Part shown: in pieces, positions 11,631 through 20,663 of the stretch
Layout: each line of letters starts with the position of its first letter
Position numbering within the stretch: the stretch's first letter is position 1
Source: Thauera sp. 2A1
GTDB lineage: Bacteria; Pseudomonadota; Gammaproteobacteria; Burkholderiales; Rhodocyclaceae
Reading direction: 5' to 3'
DNA: 64,000 nucleotides
Assembly: GCF_009469595.2 (NCBI RefSeq)
Contig: NZ_SSXV01000003.1
Location: forward strand, 1 to 64,000
The notes under the pieces: generated by a model
What the model saw: only the letters and a program-made list of their open reading frames with translations
What the model was told of the DNA's origin: nothing
Database searches by the model: none
Translations under genes and position numbers: made by a program

Positions 11631-14600
11631 TCAGTTCACCAGCTCGCGCCACATCATGCGCTTGAACCGCGCGCTCCGCCCTGCCTCGGGCAGCGGCACC
11701 GACGTGTGCTTGTTGTCCGAGGTCGTGATGATCGCCACATTCTTTCCATTAACCCTGATCACGCTCATGCCGACGCCCAATGCATTGGCGAACAGATAGC
11801 CGACGACTCCGCCCTCGACCGTCTTGATGTAGCTTCCGGTCTTGTAATCGAAAAAGTACAGGAAGCTGTAGCCGCCGACATTGCAGGCATTGGGCTCCGG
11901 CACGTTGCTGATCACCGCAAGCACGCCGCTTTCGAGCTTGAAGTCGGTGTTGATCCGCTCGCCGGCATCGGCCGCGATGTCGAAGTCGACGAACCAGCCG
12001 GGCGAGGTGCTCCAATCCACGGCATTCGCCGTGATCTTGCGCTGCGTGCCGACCGCCGTCAGCGTCTGCTCGACGACACCCGAGGCGGCGCGGAAGTCGC
12101 CCCAGGTCGTGCCCAGGGGATCGCGAATCCCGTACAGGGACTGCATCGACGAATCCGTGATGTCGGTCGTGCCGAGATACTTGCCGGTGCCGACGATCAC
12201 CACCCGGTGCGTGGTTCCACCCGCCTTCACTTGCGCGAGCTCGGGCCGCGTCGTGATCGCTTGCTCGGCAACGCCCCCCGAGCCGCCCAGCTTCGCCAGA
12301 CGAGCCACCGATTCGGCAACGATGTCGAAGCGCCACACATTGCCCGACAGATCGCCGCCGTACACGTATTGCGTCGTGTCATCGTAGGTGATGTTGTTGA
12401 CCCAGTTGCTGATCTTGGCAAGGCCACTTCGGGACGGATCGGTTTCGCTGGTTCCGGTAGCCGGATTCACGGTCAGGATTTCCGACAGCTTGGTCCCGTT
12501 CGCAGCATCGATGACATATAGCCGTCCCGCACCGTCACCACCGGAGCCATTGTTGTATCCCGAGGCAAACAGCACGACCCACTTCCCGGACCGCTTGGTG
12601 ATGATCGGATTGCCGAACGAATAGCCCAGATCCGCATCGCTCGCATTCGAAAACTCCCACAACAACTTGGGTGCGGTCGTATCGGTGATGTCGAGGGCGA
12701 AATAGCTGCGCCCCCCTTTGCCGAGCCCCACCACCGCGATCGTCCTCCAGTCCGCCTTGGAGGCCGTCGCGCAGTTGGCCGCAACGCAGATGTCGCCGAC
12801 CGTGATCGCCCCGTCGACATAGAAACGATGGTTGTTCGCGTAATTGCTGTCGGCAAGCCGATACAGGAAGGGAATGACCGCGGTCGGGACGTAAGCCCAG
12901 AGTTCGGCCCCCGTCGCGGCGTCAAAGGCGTGCACCATACCGTCGTTGGCGCCGACGAGCACGACGCCCGTGCGCGCGGACTTCACGTATGTCTGAACAT
13001 AATCCGCGTATCCCGAATCGGTGTAGGCGTAGGGCGGATTCTTCACATACACCGGCTGCGAGCTGACGATGTCGCCGAAGACATGCGCACGGTCGCGAAA
13101 AACCCGTGTCGCGTTGCCAGTCTGATCTTCCAGCGAAGTATCTCCGCGGATGAAATCGATGACTTTCGCAGCCGACGCTGCGTCCGTTTGCGTCTTCGTG
13201 AGCCCAGCGTACTGGGTCAGCGCGCCATTCGGATTGGTCCCGTCGATATTGAAGTAACGGTTGCCGATTTCGGTAGCGAGATTCGCCGAGGTGAAATCCT
13301 TCAAGCCGTTCAAGGCGGTTCCCTTCATGTAGATCTTGCGATCTGCGAATGCTTTCGCGTCGAGCAAGGCCTGTGCGGACCAGGTGCGGTCGACTTCCGA
13401 CGCCAGCGCGCCCGTGGTCAGGTTGATCGTGCGCGCCTGAAGATCGCCATCCCAGAACTGTGTCCGATAGCTCGCCACGTAGGCGAAGTTGTCGCCTGCG
13501 ACCGGCTCGAGATTGCTGGTTGCCGAGGCCGCACCAGAACCGGTGCGCGCGCTGACGACCGATAGCGCCTTGTTCAGGCCCGCGCCCAGCCCCTCCGGCG
13601 TCTTCGAGCTGAAATACGTGCCGCGCCCATTCACCGCGGCGTGCCACAGATCATCCACTCGGTGGAGATCCTCCTTGTCCGTCGGATCCGGCCAATCGCG
13701 AGAACCATCCCGAATCGCGTTGAAATCGACCGAGCCCCCACTGTCGTAGTCGTCCGCATAACGGACCGAACCGTCGATGCCGAAACCCAGCGTGAAGGTC
13801 GTCATGTGCTGGGTGCGGAAATTGTCCCGTCCGGCGACCGGCACGTTGTCCTCACAGACGTCGTGCCCGAGCGCACCAGTGCAATTGCCCAGCGCCGGGC
13901 TGCGAAGGTCGGTCTCGTAGTAGTACATTGCGATGTCGGCGAGGGTGTTCGGCTTCGCCAGCTTGTCGAACATCGGCCGCGCCGCCTTGCCATCCATGTC
14001 GCCGACGCCCGAGGTCGCGTCGAGATTGAACTTCGCCGAGTCGTCCTGGTTCCAGAAGCCGTCGGTCGCCATCACCAGAAAGTTCTGCTGACACGAATAC
14101 TGCACCGGATCGTTGGCCCCGGTGAGCAGTTTGCCCGCGTACATGCGCCCGATCTTGGTCATCGCGCTGCGCAAGGGCGTGAAGCCGCCTGGCTGTGCAG
14201 CGTAAAGCTTCTGGTAGAACTGGGTTCGCTGGTCGCAGATCGTGCCGTCGATCCCGCAGAAATCGGCAATCTGCTGGAAGCTGACGTTCGTGCTGTCGAC
14301 GCCGGTGTACCTGTGCGTCGAGAAGCCGATGCGGAAGTTCTCCGGATGCGGCATGCTCTTGAATGCCCAACCGACCGAGCTCTTCATCGTGTTGATGCGC
14401 GAGCGGTAGTAGCTGTACCAGTTCGCGAAATTCTTCGCGTCGGCGGACGCCGGATCCGAGATGACCACCTTCTGAAAAACCCACTTCGAGTCTTTATCGA
14501 GAGCCGCGGTTATCTTCGTGCTGCATTCCGCGTAAAGCGTCGCGTTTCCCTTGATCTTGGCGGTCGTATCGACGTCGCCATTCGCAAGATATGTATAGCT

Positions 14601-15113
14601 CAAGGGCTGGTTCACACCCTTGTACAAATAATAATAGGCGGTCTGTGCCGTATCGTTGACGCCCCCTCCCGACGGCCCACCACTGCTCTCGTAGGCCTTG
14701 AAATTGGTTCGCAGGTCAACCACCGTGGCTGTGGCGCTCGCATCGAAGCCGTCAAGTTTCGCCGCGACAAAACTTGCTGCGGGATAGGAAGTGCCATCGG
14801 CCTTCACCGGTGGCTTGTACGTGATGCTCGGGTTGTAATAGACACCGTTGCAGGCGGCACTGACATAACCGTAACGTCGCTCCGACGCGGTGCTGGACGC
14901 GAAATTCTCCACCAGGTCGGGGATGAAGGTGTTCCGCATGCTCCCTGAATCGTCGAGCACAAACATCAGGTTGGGCTTGATCTGCGTACCGGTACCGTTC
15001 GCCATCGGCGCGTCGGAAATCGAGACCGACGCCGCGAACGCGGACGAGAATCCCGCGATGATCATTGCAAGGGGCAAGCCTCCGGCGAGAAGCCGCTGCA
15101 GTCGAGTGCTCAT
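11631..15113 (-). CDS. pilY1: Type IV pilus tip adhesin/assembly protein PilY1
   Basis: A 1160-aa secreted protein. A signal peptide of about 28 aa (MSTRLQRLLAGGLPLAMIIA...) precedes a von Willebrand A-like domain with the metal-ion site DDSGS at residues 54-58. The C-terminal half is the PilY1 beta-propeller (for example VGANDGMVHAFDAATGAELW). The end, FKRMMWRELVN, is typical of the family. PilY1 sits at the pilus tip with minor pilins, promotes pilus extension and mediates adhesion and surface sensing. ATG 15113 follows AAGGA at suitable distance; an earlier in-frame start would put 14 residues ahead of the signal peptide. It is the last gene of the minor pilin operon. Confidence 0.95.
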   Translation of the reverse strand: MSTRLQRLLAGGLPLAMIIAGFSSAFAASVSISDAPMANGTGTQIKPNLMFVLDDSGSMRNTFIPDLVENFASSTASERRYGYVSAACNGVYYNPSITYKPPVKADGTSYPAASFVAAKLDGFDASATATVVDLRTNFKAYESSGGPSGGGVNDTAQTAYYYLYKGVNQPLSYTYLANGDVDTTAKIKGNATLYAECSTKITAALDKDSKWVFQKVVISDPASADAKNFANWYSYYRSRINTMKSSVGWAFKSMPHPENFRIGFSTHRYTGVDSTNVSFQQIADFCGIDGTICDQRTQFYQKLYAAQPGGFTPLRSAMTKIGRMYAGKLLTGANDPVQYSCQQNFLVMATDGFWNQDDSAKFNLDATSGVGDMDGKAARPMFDKLAKPNTLADIAMYYYETDLRSPALGNCTGALGHDVCEDNVPVAGRDNFRTQHMTTFTLGFGIDGSVRYADDYDSGGSVDFNAIRDGSRDWPDPTDKEDLHRVDDLWHAAVNGRGTYFSSKTPEGLGAGLNKALSVVSARTGSGAASATSNLEPVAGDNFAYVASYRTQFWDGDLQARTINLTTGALASEVDRTWSAQALLDAKAFADRKIYMKGTALNGLKDFTSANLATEIGNRYFNIDGTNPNGALTQYAGLTKTQTDAASAAKVIDFIRGDTSLEDQTGNATRVFRDRAHVFGDIVSSQPVYVKNPPYAYTDSGYADYVQTYVKSARTGVVLVGANDGMVHAFDAATGAELWAYVPTAVIPFLYRLADSNYANNHRFYVDGAITVGDICVAANCATASKADWRTIAVVGLGKGGRSYFALDITDTTAPKLLWEFSNASDADLGYSFGNPIITKRSGKWVVLFASGYNNGSGGDGAGRLYVIDAANGTKLSEILTVNPATGTSETDPSRSGLAKISNWVNNITYDDTTQYVYGGDLSGNVWRFDIVAESVARLAKLGGSGGVAEQAITTRPELAQVKAGGTTHRVVIVGTGKYLGTTDITDSSMQSLYGIRDPLGTTWGDFRAASGVVEQTLTAVGTQRKITANAVDWSTSPGWFVDFDIAADAGERINTDFKLESGVLAVISNVPEPNACNVGGYSFLYFFDYKTGSYIKTVEGGVVGYLFANALGVGMSVIRVNGKNVAIITTSDNKHTSVPLPEAGRSARFKRMMWRELVN

Positions 15114-15168
15114 GATCCCGCGATCCTTCGGCAAGGAGACTTTGGCGCATTGCATGATCGATGTCTCA

Positions 15169-15828
15169 TCAGTTCAACAATACGGTCTGCACATAGCTGA
15201 CCGTATTCTTCGGACCCACCACCCGCGTCGTGACGCGGTAGAAATATTCGCTGCTGGCCGATTTCTTGCCGAAATAGCCGCCGCCGCTCATCGACCGTCC
15301 TTCATCGGCCGCAGCCGTCGAGCGTGAATAACTCTCACAGAATGCCTTCTCATCGGTGGGAGGCAACTCATCACCGCAAAGTCGATTGATGACGTAGGCT
15401 GCGGAATAGCCGGCAGGTAGCCTGGCCGCATCCACGGCGACGGCCGTCATCTTACAGTTCGGGTAGTACTTATCTTCGTCATCTTTGTTTCCACCCCAAT
15501 TCACATCGTCCGTACTGTCATCCGGCGTGCTGGAACCGGAAAGGTCGCACCCCACGTGTGAGGTGGCGTAATAGCCCTTGGTTTTGTCCGACTTGTACAA
15601 GGAAGTCGGGTTGGCAGTGAGTTGCGCATTCATCCACGTGACCGCCGCTTCAGTTCCGCTGTCGCCCGCCTGCGTGGTCGTCTGGCGGAACGACAGATTC
15701 CCCGCAATCTGCGTGCCGGTGTCGACCGAACGCACGAGCGCAACTGCGGACAAGGACAGGATGACCAGCGCAATCAAGACGGTGAAAAAGACCACACCGT
15801 GCTGGCTGGACCGTGTTCGATCGAACAT
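15169..15828 (-). CDS. pilX: Type IV pilus minor protein PilX
   Basis: A 219-aa PilX-family protein. The N-terminus RSSQHGVVFFTVLIALVILSL is the PilX_N hydrophobic helix after a short basic leader. A GGGAG ribosome binding site supports ATG 15828; another ATG at 15849 overlaps the pilW stop (ATGA) and would add seven residues. Several Cys residues in the periplasmic part (CDLSG, YYPNCK, RLCGDE, FCESY) may form disulfides. PilX helps form the priming tip complex with PilV, PilW, PilE and PilY1. Confidence 0.9.
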   Translation of the reverse strand: MFDRTRSSQHGVVFFTVLIALVILSLSAVALVRSVDTGTQIAGNLSFRQTTTQAGDSGTEAAVTWMNAQLTANPTSLYKSDKTKGYYATSHVGCDLSGSSTPDDSTDDVNWGGNKDDEDKYYPNCKMTAVAVDAARLPAGYSAAYVINRLCGDELPPTDEKAFCESYSRSTAAADEGRSMSGGGYFGKKSASSEYFYRVTTRVVGPKNTVSYVQTVLLN

Positions 15829-15845
15829 CGCAGAAACTCCCTGGA

Positions 15846-16967
15846 TCATGACGGCGACCAGATGATGTTGCGCAAGGGAATGATGGTCTCGTAGAGGCGA
15901 TAGCGGTAATGCCGTTCCGTTTCGGGTATGTCGATCGTGGGTCCGCCCGTCCACATTTCCAGCTTGTCCGGCGTCCCCGTATCGGCAAAACTCTTTTCAT
16001 ATTGGGGATTTCGCGCCACGACGGCGAGGCGGATTGCACGCACCCGGGAGATGTCGGCGCCCGCAGGATTCGCCCACGCTCCGGTCGCATCGATCCATTG
16101 ATTCACGACCAGCGATCCGGCCGGTGCGATTCCATACTGCGCCTGCAGATTCACGATCTGCGCCACCATTGGCCTCGTGTTGTCGCAAGTCGGCGCGGCG
16201 ACCGCCAGCGGGTCGCTGTCGACGAGTTGATCGCACTGCACCGAGTATTGCCGGCGCGGGTAATTTCCCATGTTGATGACGATGTCGTCGACCTTGTACT
16301 TCGGCGCATCCTTGAAGACGTTATTGGGATTTGACGGATTGTATGGCCCGTCACTTCCTGGGTTGTGCTGAAGGTGGAAACCGCCCGGCTTACCCCCTAT
16401 AGCCTGCGGATCTTGGGTCATCTGCAAGAGACTGCAGATCCTTTCACCGTCCTTCGATGCCATTATGAATAGGTCACCAGGTCGATCCCTCTTACGATCG
16501 GGCCCTTTCAATCCTGCGCCCGAGGATGTAGCCAATTCCGAAGAAGTATTTGTCATTTCCTTGATCACCGTTGTCGGCACGGCACCGAATTCGGCATCGC
16601 TACGCATGGTGATCACCGAATCCGGCGCCGAACCGCCGCCGTCGATGATCCGGATGGGAACGAACGACGCTGCATCCAGGACGGTCGCCCCTCCCACGGG
16701 ATCGTCGTAATACATGTTGATGCCATTCTTGCAGAGCATCGATTCCGGCCCGAAAAGCCCGTACCCGGCCATCCGGATTTCGCGGTCGAGCATGTACAGC
16801 GCAAATGCGCCATTGGTCTGCGCATCGTTTCCGCCGGTGCTCGTGCGCTTCTGCCCCTCGAACGACTGCAGAAGCTGCGTCAGGACGAGCAGCGTGATCA
16901 GACCGACGGTCAGGCCGACGAGCAACTCCACCAGGGTAAAACCGCGCTGGACGCGTTTCTTCGCCAT
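15846..16967 (-). CDS. pilW: Type IV pilus minor pilin PilW
   Basis: A 373-aa protein with a class III prepilin signal MAKKRVQRG|FTLVELLVGLTVG: cleavage after Gly9 and Glu at +5 of the mature protein. The C-terminal region is the PilW domain. ATG 16967 follows a strong AGGTGGAG site 8 nt behind pilV. PilW is part of the tip complex that initiates pilus assembly in the inner membrane. Confidence 0.93.
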   Translation of the reverse strand: MAKKRVQRGFTLVELLVGLTVGLITLLVLTQLLQSFEGQKRTSTGGNDAQTNGAFALYMLDREIRMAGYGLFGPESMLCKNGINMYYDDPVGGATVLDAASFVPIRIIDGGGSAPDSVITMRSDAEFGAVPTTVIKEMTNTSSELATSSGAGLKGPDRKRDRPGDLFIMASKDGERICSLLQMTQDPQAIGGKPGGFHLQHNPGSDGPYNPSNPNNVFKDAPKYKVDDIVINMGNYPRRQYSVQCDQLVDSDPLAVAAPTCDNTRPMVAQIVNLQAQYGIAPAGSLVVNQWIDATGAWANPAGADISRVRAIRLAVVARNPQYEKSFADTGTPDKLEMWTGGPTIDIPETERHYRYRLYETIIPLRNIIWSPS

Positions 16968-16975
16968 GTCTCCAC

Positions 16976-17353
16976 CTACACGCTGACGTACGCAACGACC
17001 ACGACGTTGCTCCTTTCGGTCGCGCCCGGCGCCCGCCAGGTCACCGTAACGGTCACCTGCGTTCCATTGACCGCCGTCGAGCGCTTGCCATCGGGAAGCG
17101 CAGTGCCAAGCTCGGTGTCGTTCTCCACGAACCCGCCCAGGGCCTCCGGATTCGCCCACATGCTGCCCACGCGCTGGCTGGCAATGAAACTGGCATCCGC
17201 CCGATACTTGGCCGCAGTCGTATTGCGAATCGCCGCAGCCTGAAGACCGATCACGCTCAGCACCCCCAGGGCGAGAATCAGGATCGCGATCAGCACCTCG
17301 AGCAGCATGAAGCCCCCATGGCTCCTGCGCTGCGGTCGTTCCCGGCGTCTCAT
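16976..17353 (-). CDS. pilV: Type IV pilus modification/minor pilin PilV
   Basis: A 125-aa prepilin. The leader MRRRERPQRRSHGG is followed by FMLLEVLIAILILALGVLSV, with Glu at +5 and the long hydrophobic helix. The length and C-terminus (VTVTVTWRAPG) match PilV. ATG 17353 is 9 nt after GAGGAG and is preferred over ATG 17362, which directly abuts the ribosome binding site. The gene starts next to the fimT stop (17356). Confidence 0.92.
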   Translation of the reverse strand: MRRRERPQRRSHGGFMLLEVLIAILILALGVLSVIGLQAAAIRNTTAAKYRADASFIASQRVGSMWANPEALGGFVENDTELGTALPDGKRSTAVNGTQVTVTVTWRAPGATERSNVVVVAYVSV

Positions 17354-17355
17354 GT

Positions 17356-17910
17356 CTAACATCTCCTCGGATCGTCCGCCGGAAGCTTTCCGGATGGATC
17401 GCACATGCGAATGGCGCCGTCGGTGCCGATCGTCACGCGCAGCGCGCGCGCCGCGGCAGCCGTCGTGATGGCGATGTCGATGCGCTGCAGCGGCGGCGTT
17501 CCTGCCGCGGTATTCGGGTTGACGCGCCCCAAGCCGTTGTAAGCGATGCTGACCGCGCCATCCGGCTGAGTGGTCGCGGTCACAATCGATGTACCTTCGC
17601 CGGCGGACCGTTGCTGGATCACCTCGGCAGGATCGCCCGGCACCTGCACTGTCCATGCCGAACTTGCGCCAGAAAGCACGAACTCGACGGTTCCATTGCG
17701 CTTGACGGCCTCTGCTCGCGCCAGTTGCAGGCCGTTCTGGATCGTCTCGGCCGCTGTGCGGATGCGCGAACTCTGGATCCACTCCGTGTAGGCGGGGAAT
17801 GCCACGAGCAGCAACAGGCCGATGATCGCGACGACCACCATCAGTTCGACCAGCGAGAACCCTCGCGCCACTTTCAGCGGCGAAGCCACCAGATCCCGGT
17901 TTGCCGTCAT
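17356..17910 (-). CDS. fimT: Minor pilin FimT/GspH family
   Basis: A 184-aa prepilin with a longer N-terminal leader (MTANRDLVASPLKVARG) before FSLVELMVVVAIIGLLLLVA, Glu at +5. The GspH/FimT-type C-terminal domain includes a run with LARAEAVKRNGTVEFVLSG and ends in CDPSGKLPADDPRRC; the two cysteines could form the C-terminal disulfide loop common in pilins. It lies between pilE and pilV, equivalent to fimU/fimT in Pseudomonas. Confidence 0.92.
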   Translation of the reverse strand: MTANRDLVASPLKVARGFSLVELMVVVAIIGLLLLVAFPAYTEWIQSSRIRTAAETIQNGLQLARAEAVKRNGTVEFVLSGASSAWTVQVPGDPAEVIQQRSAGEGTSIVTATTQPDGAVSIAYNGLGRVNPNTAAGTPPLQRIDIAITTAAAARALRVTIGTDGAIRMCDPSGKLPADDPRRC

Positions 17911-17950
17911 GGCGATTCATGCGCACGGATGAGCAAGCTCGATTGCCTCA

Positions 17951-18352
17951 TCAGCACACGCCTCCCTTGCTGGTGATCCAGCACGCCTTATTTCCAACGG
18001 CCCACGGGGTCGTGGATGTCATTGCGTTGCTCTGGTTAATCGTATAAGCGAATCCGGTCATGGTTCCGCTTCCCGTCGCAGTGATCGTGAATGTCGTCGC
18101 CGCCAATGCACAGGCGAACGTGAATGACTTCGCCGCGGCCGGACAGGGACCGCCCACGTACGTCCGGTTATCCTGGAACCACTGTTCGAGCCGGACGCGC
18201 CCTTCGGAAAGGCCCGCGGTCGCCTGTGGCACGTTTCCGCGCATGACATACTCGTTGTAGGCGGGCAGCGCGATGCCCGCGAGGATGCCAATGATCGCTA
18301 CGACGATCATCAATTCGATGAGGGTGAAGCCGCGATGCCGATTCGCTGTCAT
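17951..18352 (-). CDS. pilE: Type IV (minor) pilin, PilE-like
   Basis: A 133-aa prepilin with the short leader MTANRHRG and the mature N-terminus [20 protein letters not shown], Glu at +5. Cysteines in [15 protein letters not shown] and near the end ([11 protein letters not shown]) are consistent with disulfide-bonded pilin loops. It is the first pilin gene of the operon. By comparison with other betaproteobacteria it is a PilE-type minor pilin rather than the major pilin, which is inferred from context. Confidence 0.9.
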   Translation of the reverse strand: MTANRHRGFTLIELMIVVAIIGILAGIALPAYNEYVMRGNVPQATAGLSEGRVRLEQWFQDNRTYVGGPCPAAAKSFTFACALAATTFTITATGSGTMTGFAYTINQSNAMTSTTPWAVGNKACWITSKGGVC

Positions 18353-18418
18353 GTCGCACTCGTTAGTCCGTGGATGCCGTGGCGCAATGCGCTACGAAAG
18401 CAGACTACGGACGCAGCC

Positions 18419-18434
18419 GGCAAGAAGCCAGCCA
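18419..18434 (-). promoter_or_regulatory. Candidate sigma-54 promoter upstream of pilE
   Basis: On the minus strand, TGGCTGGCTTCTTGCC keeps the invariant GG-N10-GC spacing and the TTGC of the -12 box, but deviates from TGGCACG at the -24 box. It would start transcription near 18408, giving a leader of about 55 nt to the pilE ATG. It is a weaker match than the site at 19351. Confidence 0.35.
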
Positions 18435-18512
18435 GGCACGACGGACGGACACCGGCAGCCGATCACCGGTCGCCGATGAAGCGGGCAGCCGGGCAGCGGA
18501 AGACCGAGAGCC

Positions 18513-19196
18513 TCAGAAACGGCGCCGCAGGATCAGCGTATCGCCCTCGCGCTGCATCGCGACGCGCTGCAGGAAGCTGCTGCCGAGCAGCACGAAGGGC
18601 AGCGGCGCTTCGTGCACCGCTGCATCGACATTGCGCAACACGAGGCTGCCCACCTGCACGCGATCGAGCCGGAGCAGCCATACGCGAACCGGGCCGTTGG
18701 CCGTCATGCTCGTTGACTGCGCACCGCCGAGGTAGTTGATCCCGGCACGGCGCGCGTCGGCGATGCCGAGCGAAACCAGGGTGGCGCCGGTATCCACCAG
18801 AAACTGCATCGCCGCGCCGTTGATCGCGCCACGCGTCGAGAAGTGCCCGCGCGCATCGGCCAGGATGCGGACCTCCTGCACCCCATCTGCGCTGGTGTCC
18901 GCTGTCGGGGCGGTGCGAATCGGCCCGTCTCCGACCCGGAGTTGCTGACGCCTGCCATCGACCTCCACCACTGCCGCCCCGTCGCGTATCGACACAAGCC
19001 TGACGCCTTCGCGCGTCTGCCCGCCTTCCGCCACGATCTGCGGATCGGCGCCATCGACCACCAGCACCGCGCGGTTGCCGAAGATGCCGTTGACCGAGAC
19101 GTGCATCTCGGCGGCGCAGGCGGCGGCAACGCCGAACAACCCGGCCAGAACAGCCAGCCATCGGGGCAGCATTCGCAGAGTGCATCCTGAAACCAT
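18513..19196 (-). CDS. Retropepsin-like aspartic protease, clan AA, exported
   Basis: A 227-aa protein. The hydrophobic segment MLPRWLAVLAGLFGVAAACA near residues 9-28 looks like a signal peptide or anchor. The aspartyl protease motif is FLVDTGATLVSLG, with LLGSSFLQRV as the family's C-terminal hydrophobic-Gly motif; this corresponds to the TIGR02281-type single-domain retropepsins, which act as dimers. The substrate is unknown. ATG 19196 is preferred because TTGAGG lies 5 nt upstream; ATG 19214 has no such site. It lies 160 bp upstream of pilE on the same strand and may process envelope or pilus proteins, which is inference. Confidence 0.85.
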   Translation of the reverse strand: MVSGCTLRMLPRWLAVLAGLFGVAAACAAEMHVSVNGIFGNRAVLVVDGADPQIVAEGGQTREGVRLVSIRDGAAVVEVDGRRQQLRVGDGPIRTAPTADTSADGVQEVRILADARGHFSTRGAINGAAMQFLVDTGATLVSLGIADARRAGINYLGGAQSTSMTANGPVRVWLLRLDRVQVGSLVLRNVDAAVHEAPLPFVLLGSSFLQRVAMQREGDTLILRRRF

Positions 19197-19350
19197 CGGA
19201 ACCTCAAGCAACAAGCCGGAGCATGCCAGGGCATCATAGCCGACCCGGCGCCGACGCCCGCCCCAGGCGAGTGTCGGAAAATTTTACAAATGCTGACGCT
19301 TCGATCGCAAGAATGGGCCCAAGTTACTGTATTGCCGAGATGTTTATTAT

Positions 19351-19366
19351 TGGCACGGTATTTGCT
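19351..19366 (+). promoter_or_regulatory. Sigma-54 promoter of the PEP-CTERM gene
   Basis: TGGCACGGTATTTGCT is an exact match to the sigma-54 (RpoN) consensus TGGCACG-N4-TTGCW. The predicted start of transcription is near 19377, about 40 nt before the ATG of the PEP-CTERM gene. Sigma-54 control through the PrsK/PrsR two-component system is known for PEP-CTERM genes. Confidence 0.85.
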
Positions 19367-19416
19367 TTTAGCGTGCGAACGACATCACGTCACGAGCCAT
19401 CCTGAAGGAAGACACC

Positions 19417-20055
19417 ATGAACAAGAAGATCCTTGCCAGCGCCCTTGCCGCGGGACTGATCAGCATCAGCACTGGCGCCAATGCTGGGCTCCTGACCTTT
19501 GACACATTGCCTGGAGACGCCCCTGGAGTCGCTTTCTCGGACTATGGTGGTCTGCTGTGGTCGAATTTCTTTGCATTGAATCCGGACAATTCGACTGACT
19601 ACAACGGCAGCGGTTATTCGACCGGGCGTGTATCGACACCGAACGTCGCCTTCAATGGAAATGGCGCCCCCGCCAGCGTCAGGACAAGCGACGGCAGCAA
19701 CTTCCTGTTCAATGGGGGCTACTTCAGCGCCGCCTGGCACACGGGGCTTGAAGTGACGCTCGAGGGGCTGATCGACGGTGCCGTGACCAAGAGCACGAAG
19801 ATCGTCGTTGGCATTCCCAGTATCGGTAACGCTTCACGCTTCGATTTCGATTGGACCATCGACGAATTGCGCATCACGAGCACGGGCGGAGTGCAGGCTA
19901 GTACCGATCTGGCGGGTGACGGCACCCACTTCGTGCTCGACAATTTCACGTTCAACGAACAGCGCACGAGCGTGCCCGAGCCGGGCGCGCTGGCGCTGCT
20001 CGGCATCGGTCTGGCGGGGCTGGGACTCACCCGCCGCCGGCGTGCGGCCGCCTGA
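19417..20055 (+). CDS. PEP-CTERM sorting domain protein
   Basis: A 212-aa exported protein with a signal peptide (MNKKILASALAAGLISISTG|ANA). The C-terminal sorting signal is VPEPGALALLGIGLAGLGL followed by TRRRRAAA: the VPEP box, a hydrophobic helix and a basic tail recognised by exosortase (EpsH/XrtA). The middle part is low in Lys and rich in Asn, Gly, Ser and Thr, typical of surface proteins made with exopolysaccharide; I recognise no catalytic domain. AAGGAAG lies 8 nt before the ATG. No exosortase gene is in the window, so processing depends on a locus elsewhere. Confidence 0.93.
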   Translation: MNKKILASALAAGLISISTGANAGLLTFDTLPGDAPGVAFSDYGGLLWSNFFALNPDNSTDYNGSGYSTGRVSTPNVAFNGNGAPASVRTSDGSNFLFNGGYFSAAWHTGLEVTLEGLIDGAVTKSTKIVVGIPSIGNASRFDFDWTIDELRITSTGGVQASTDLAGDGTHFVLDNFTFNEQRTSVPEPGALALLGIGLAGLGLTRRRRAAA

Positions 20056-20078
20056 ACGGCCGGCGACGTGATCTTCGG

Positions 20079-20105
20079 GCGCCCGAAGTGGGGGCGCCTT
20101 TTTTC
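20079..20105 (+). terminator. Terminator of the PEP-CTERM gene
   Basis: GGCGCCC pairs with GGGCGCC around a 7-nt loop, followed by TTTTTT, 23 nt after the stop codon. Confidence 0.85.
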
Positions 20106-20201
20106 TTGCCTGTGCGGGCAGCCCGTGGCGAGACCTCCCCTTGTCGCCCGGACCCGCTCCGCACTTCGAGGCTGCACGAAATCCGGACCGTTGGCTCCAG
20201 C

Positions 20202-20396
20202 TTACGCCCAGGTATCGATGACGCCGCCAGCCGTGCCGATCGGCATTGGCGGTGGGGCCGGGACGGCCTGCAGCAGTTGCATCGCGCTCTGTTCCTGCGC
20301 GTCCAGCGCCTTTCTCAGCACCAGCGTGGCGGCCTTGTCCTGGATCTGGGCCATGGCATTGCCGCTTGCGGCAGAAGCGATAGAAGAAACATCCAT
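20202..20396 (-). CDS. YjfB-like putative motility protein
   Basis: A 64-aa protein, MDVSSIASAASGNAMAQIQ to GTAGGVIDTWA. It resembles the short YjfB family (putative motility protein) often regulated with flagellar genes. An AGGAG site lies 6 nt before ATG 20396. No flagellar gene is nearby, so function is inferred only from family resemblance. Confidence 0.7.
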   Translation of the reverse strand: MDVSSIASAASGNAMAQIQDKAATLVLRKALDAQEQSAMQLLQAVPAPPPMPIGTAGGVIDTWA

Positions 20397-20508
20397 GGAG
20401 GCGCTCCTGAGACGTGGGTGGCGATGACGAGGATTATGGTCACGCCTGAGATCCGCTGGGCGGGCACGATTGCGCAGGGTGATGGATTTGTCACAGCGGG
20501 GCGCGGCG

Positions 20509-20533
20509 GATCGCGGTCAAGCCCGCTCCTACA
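20509..20533. repeat. REP-like unit
   Basis: A single copy of the dispersed unit (GATCGCGGTCAAGCCCGCTC followed by CTACA) between the YjfB-like gene and hepT. It matches the units at 26477 and, inverted, at 26589. The rest of 20397-20663 shows no gene. Confidence 0.75.
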
Positions 20534-20663
20534 AGGGGCGGGCGGTGCGGGGCTTTGGGTGCCAACGTTCCCGCTTGTAAAGTAGCCCTCGGGCTGGAGA
20601 TGAATCCGCGGCACTACCGGCAAGGCATCCGCCGTCACGACCGTTACAGGGCGCTGCAATGGA

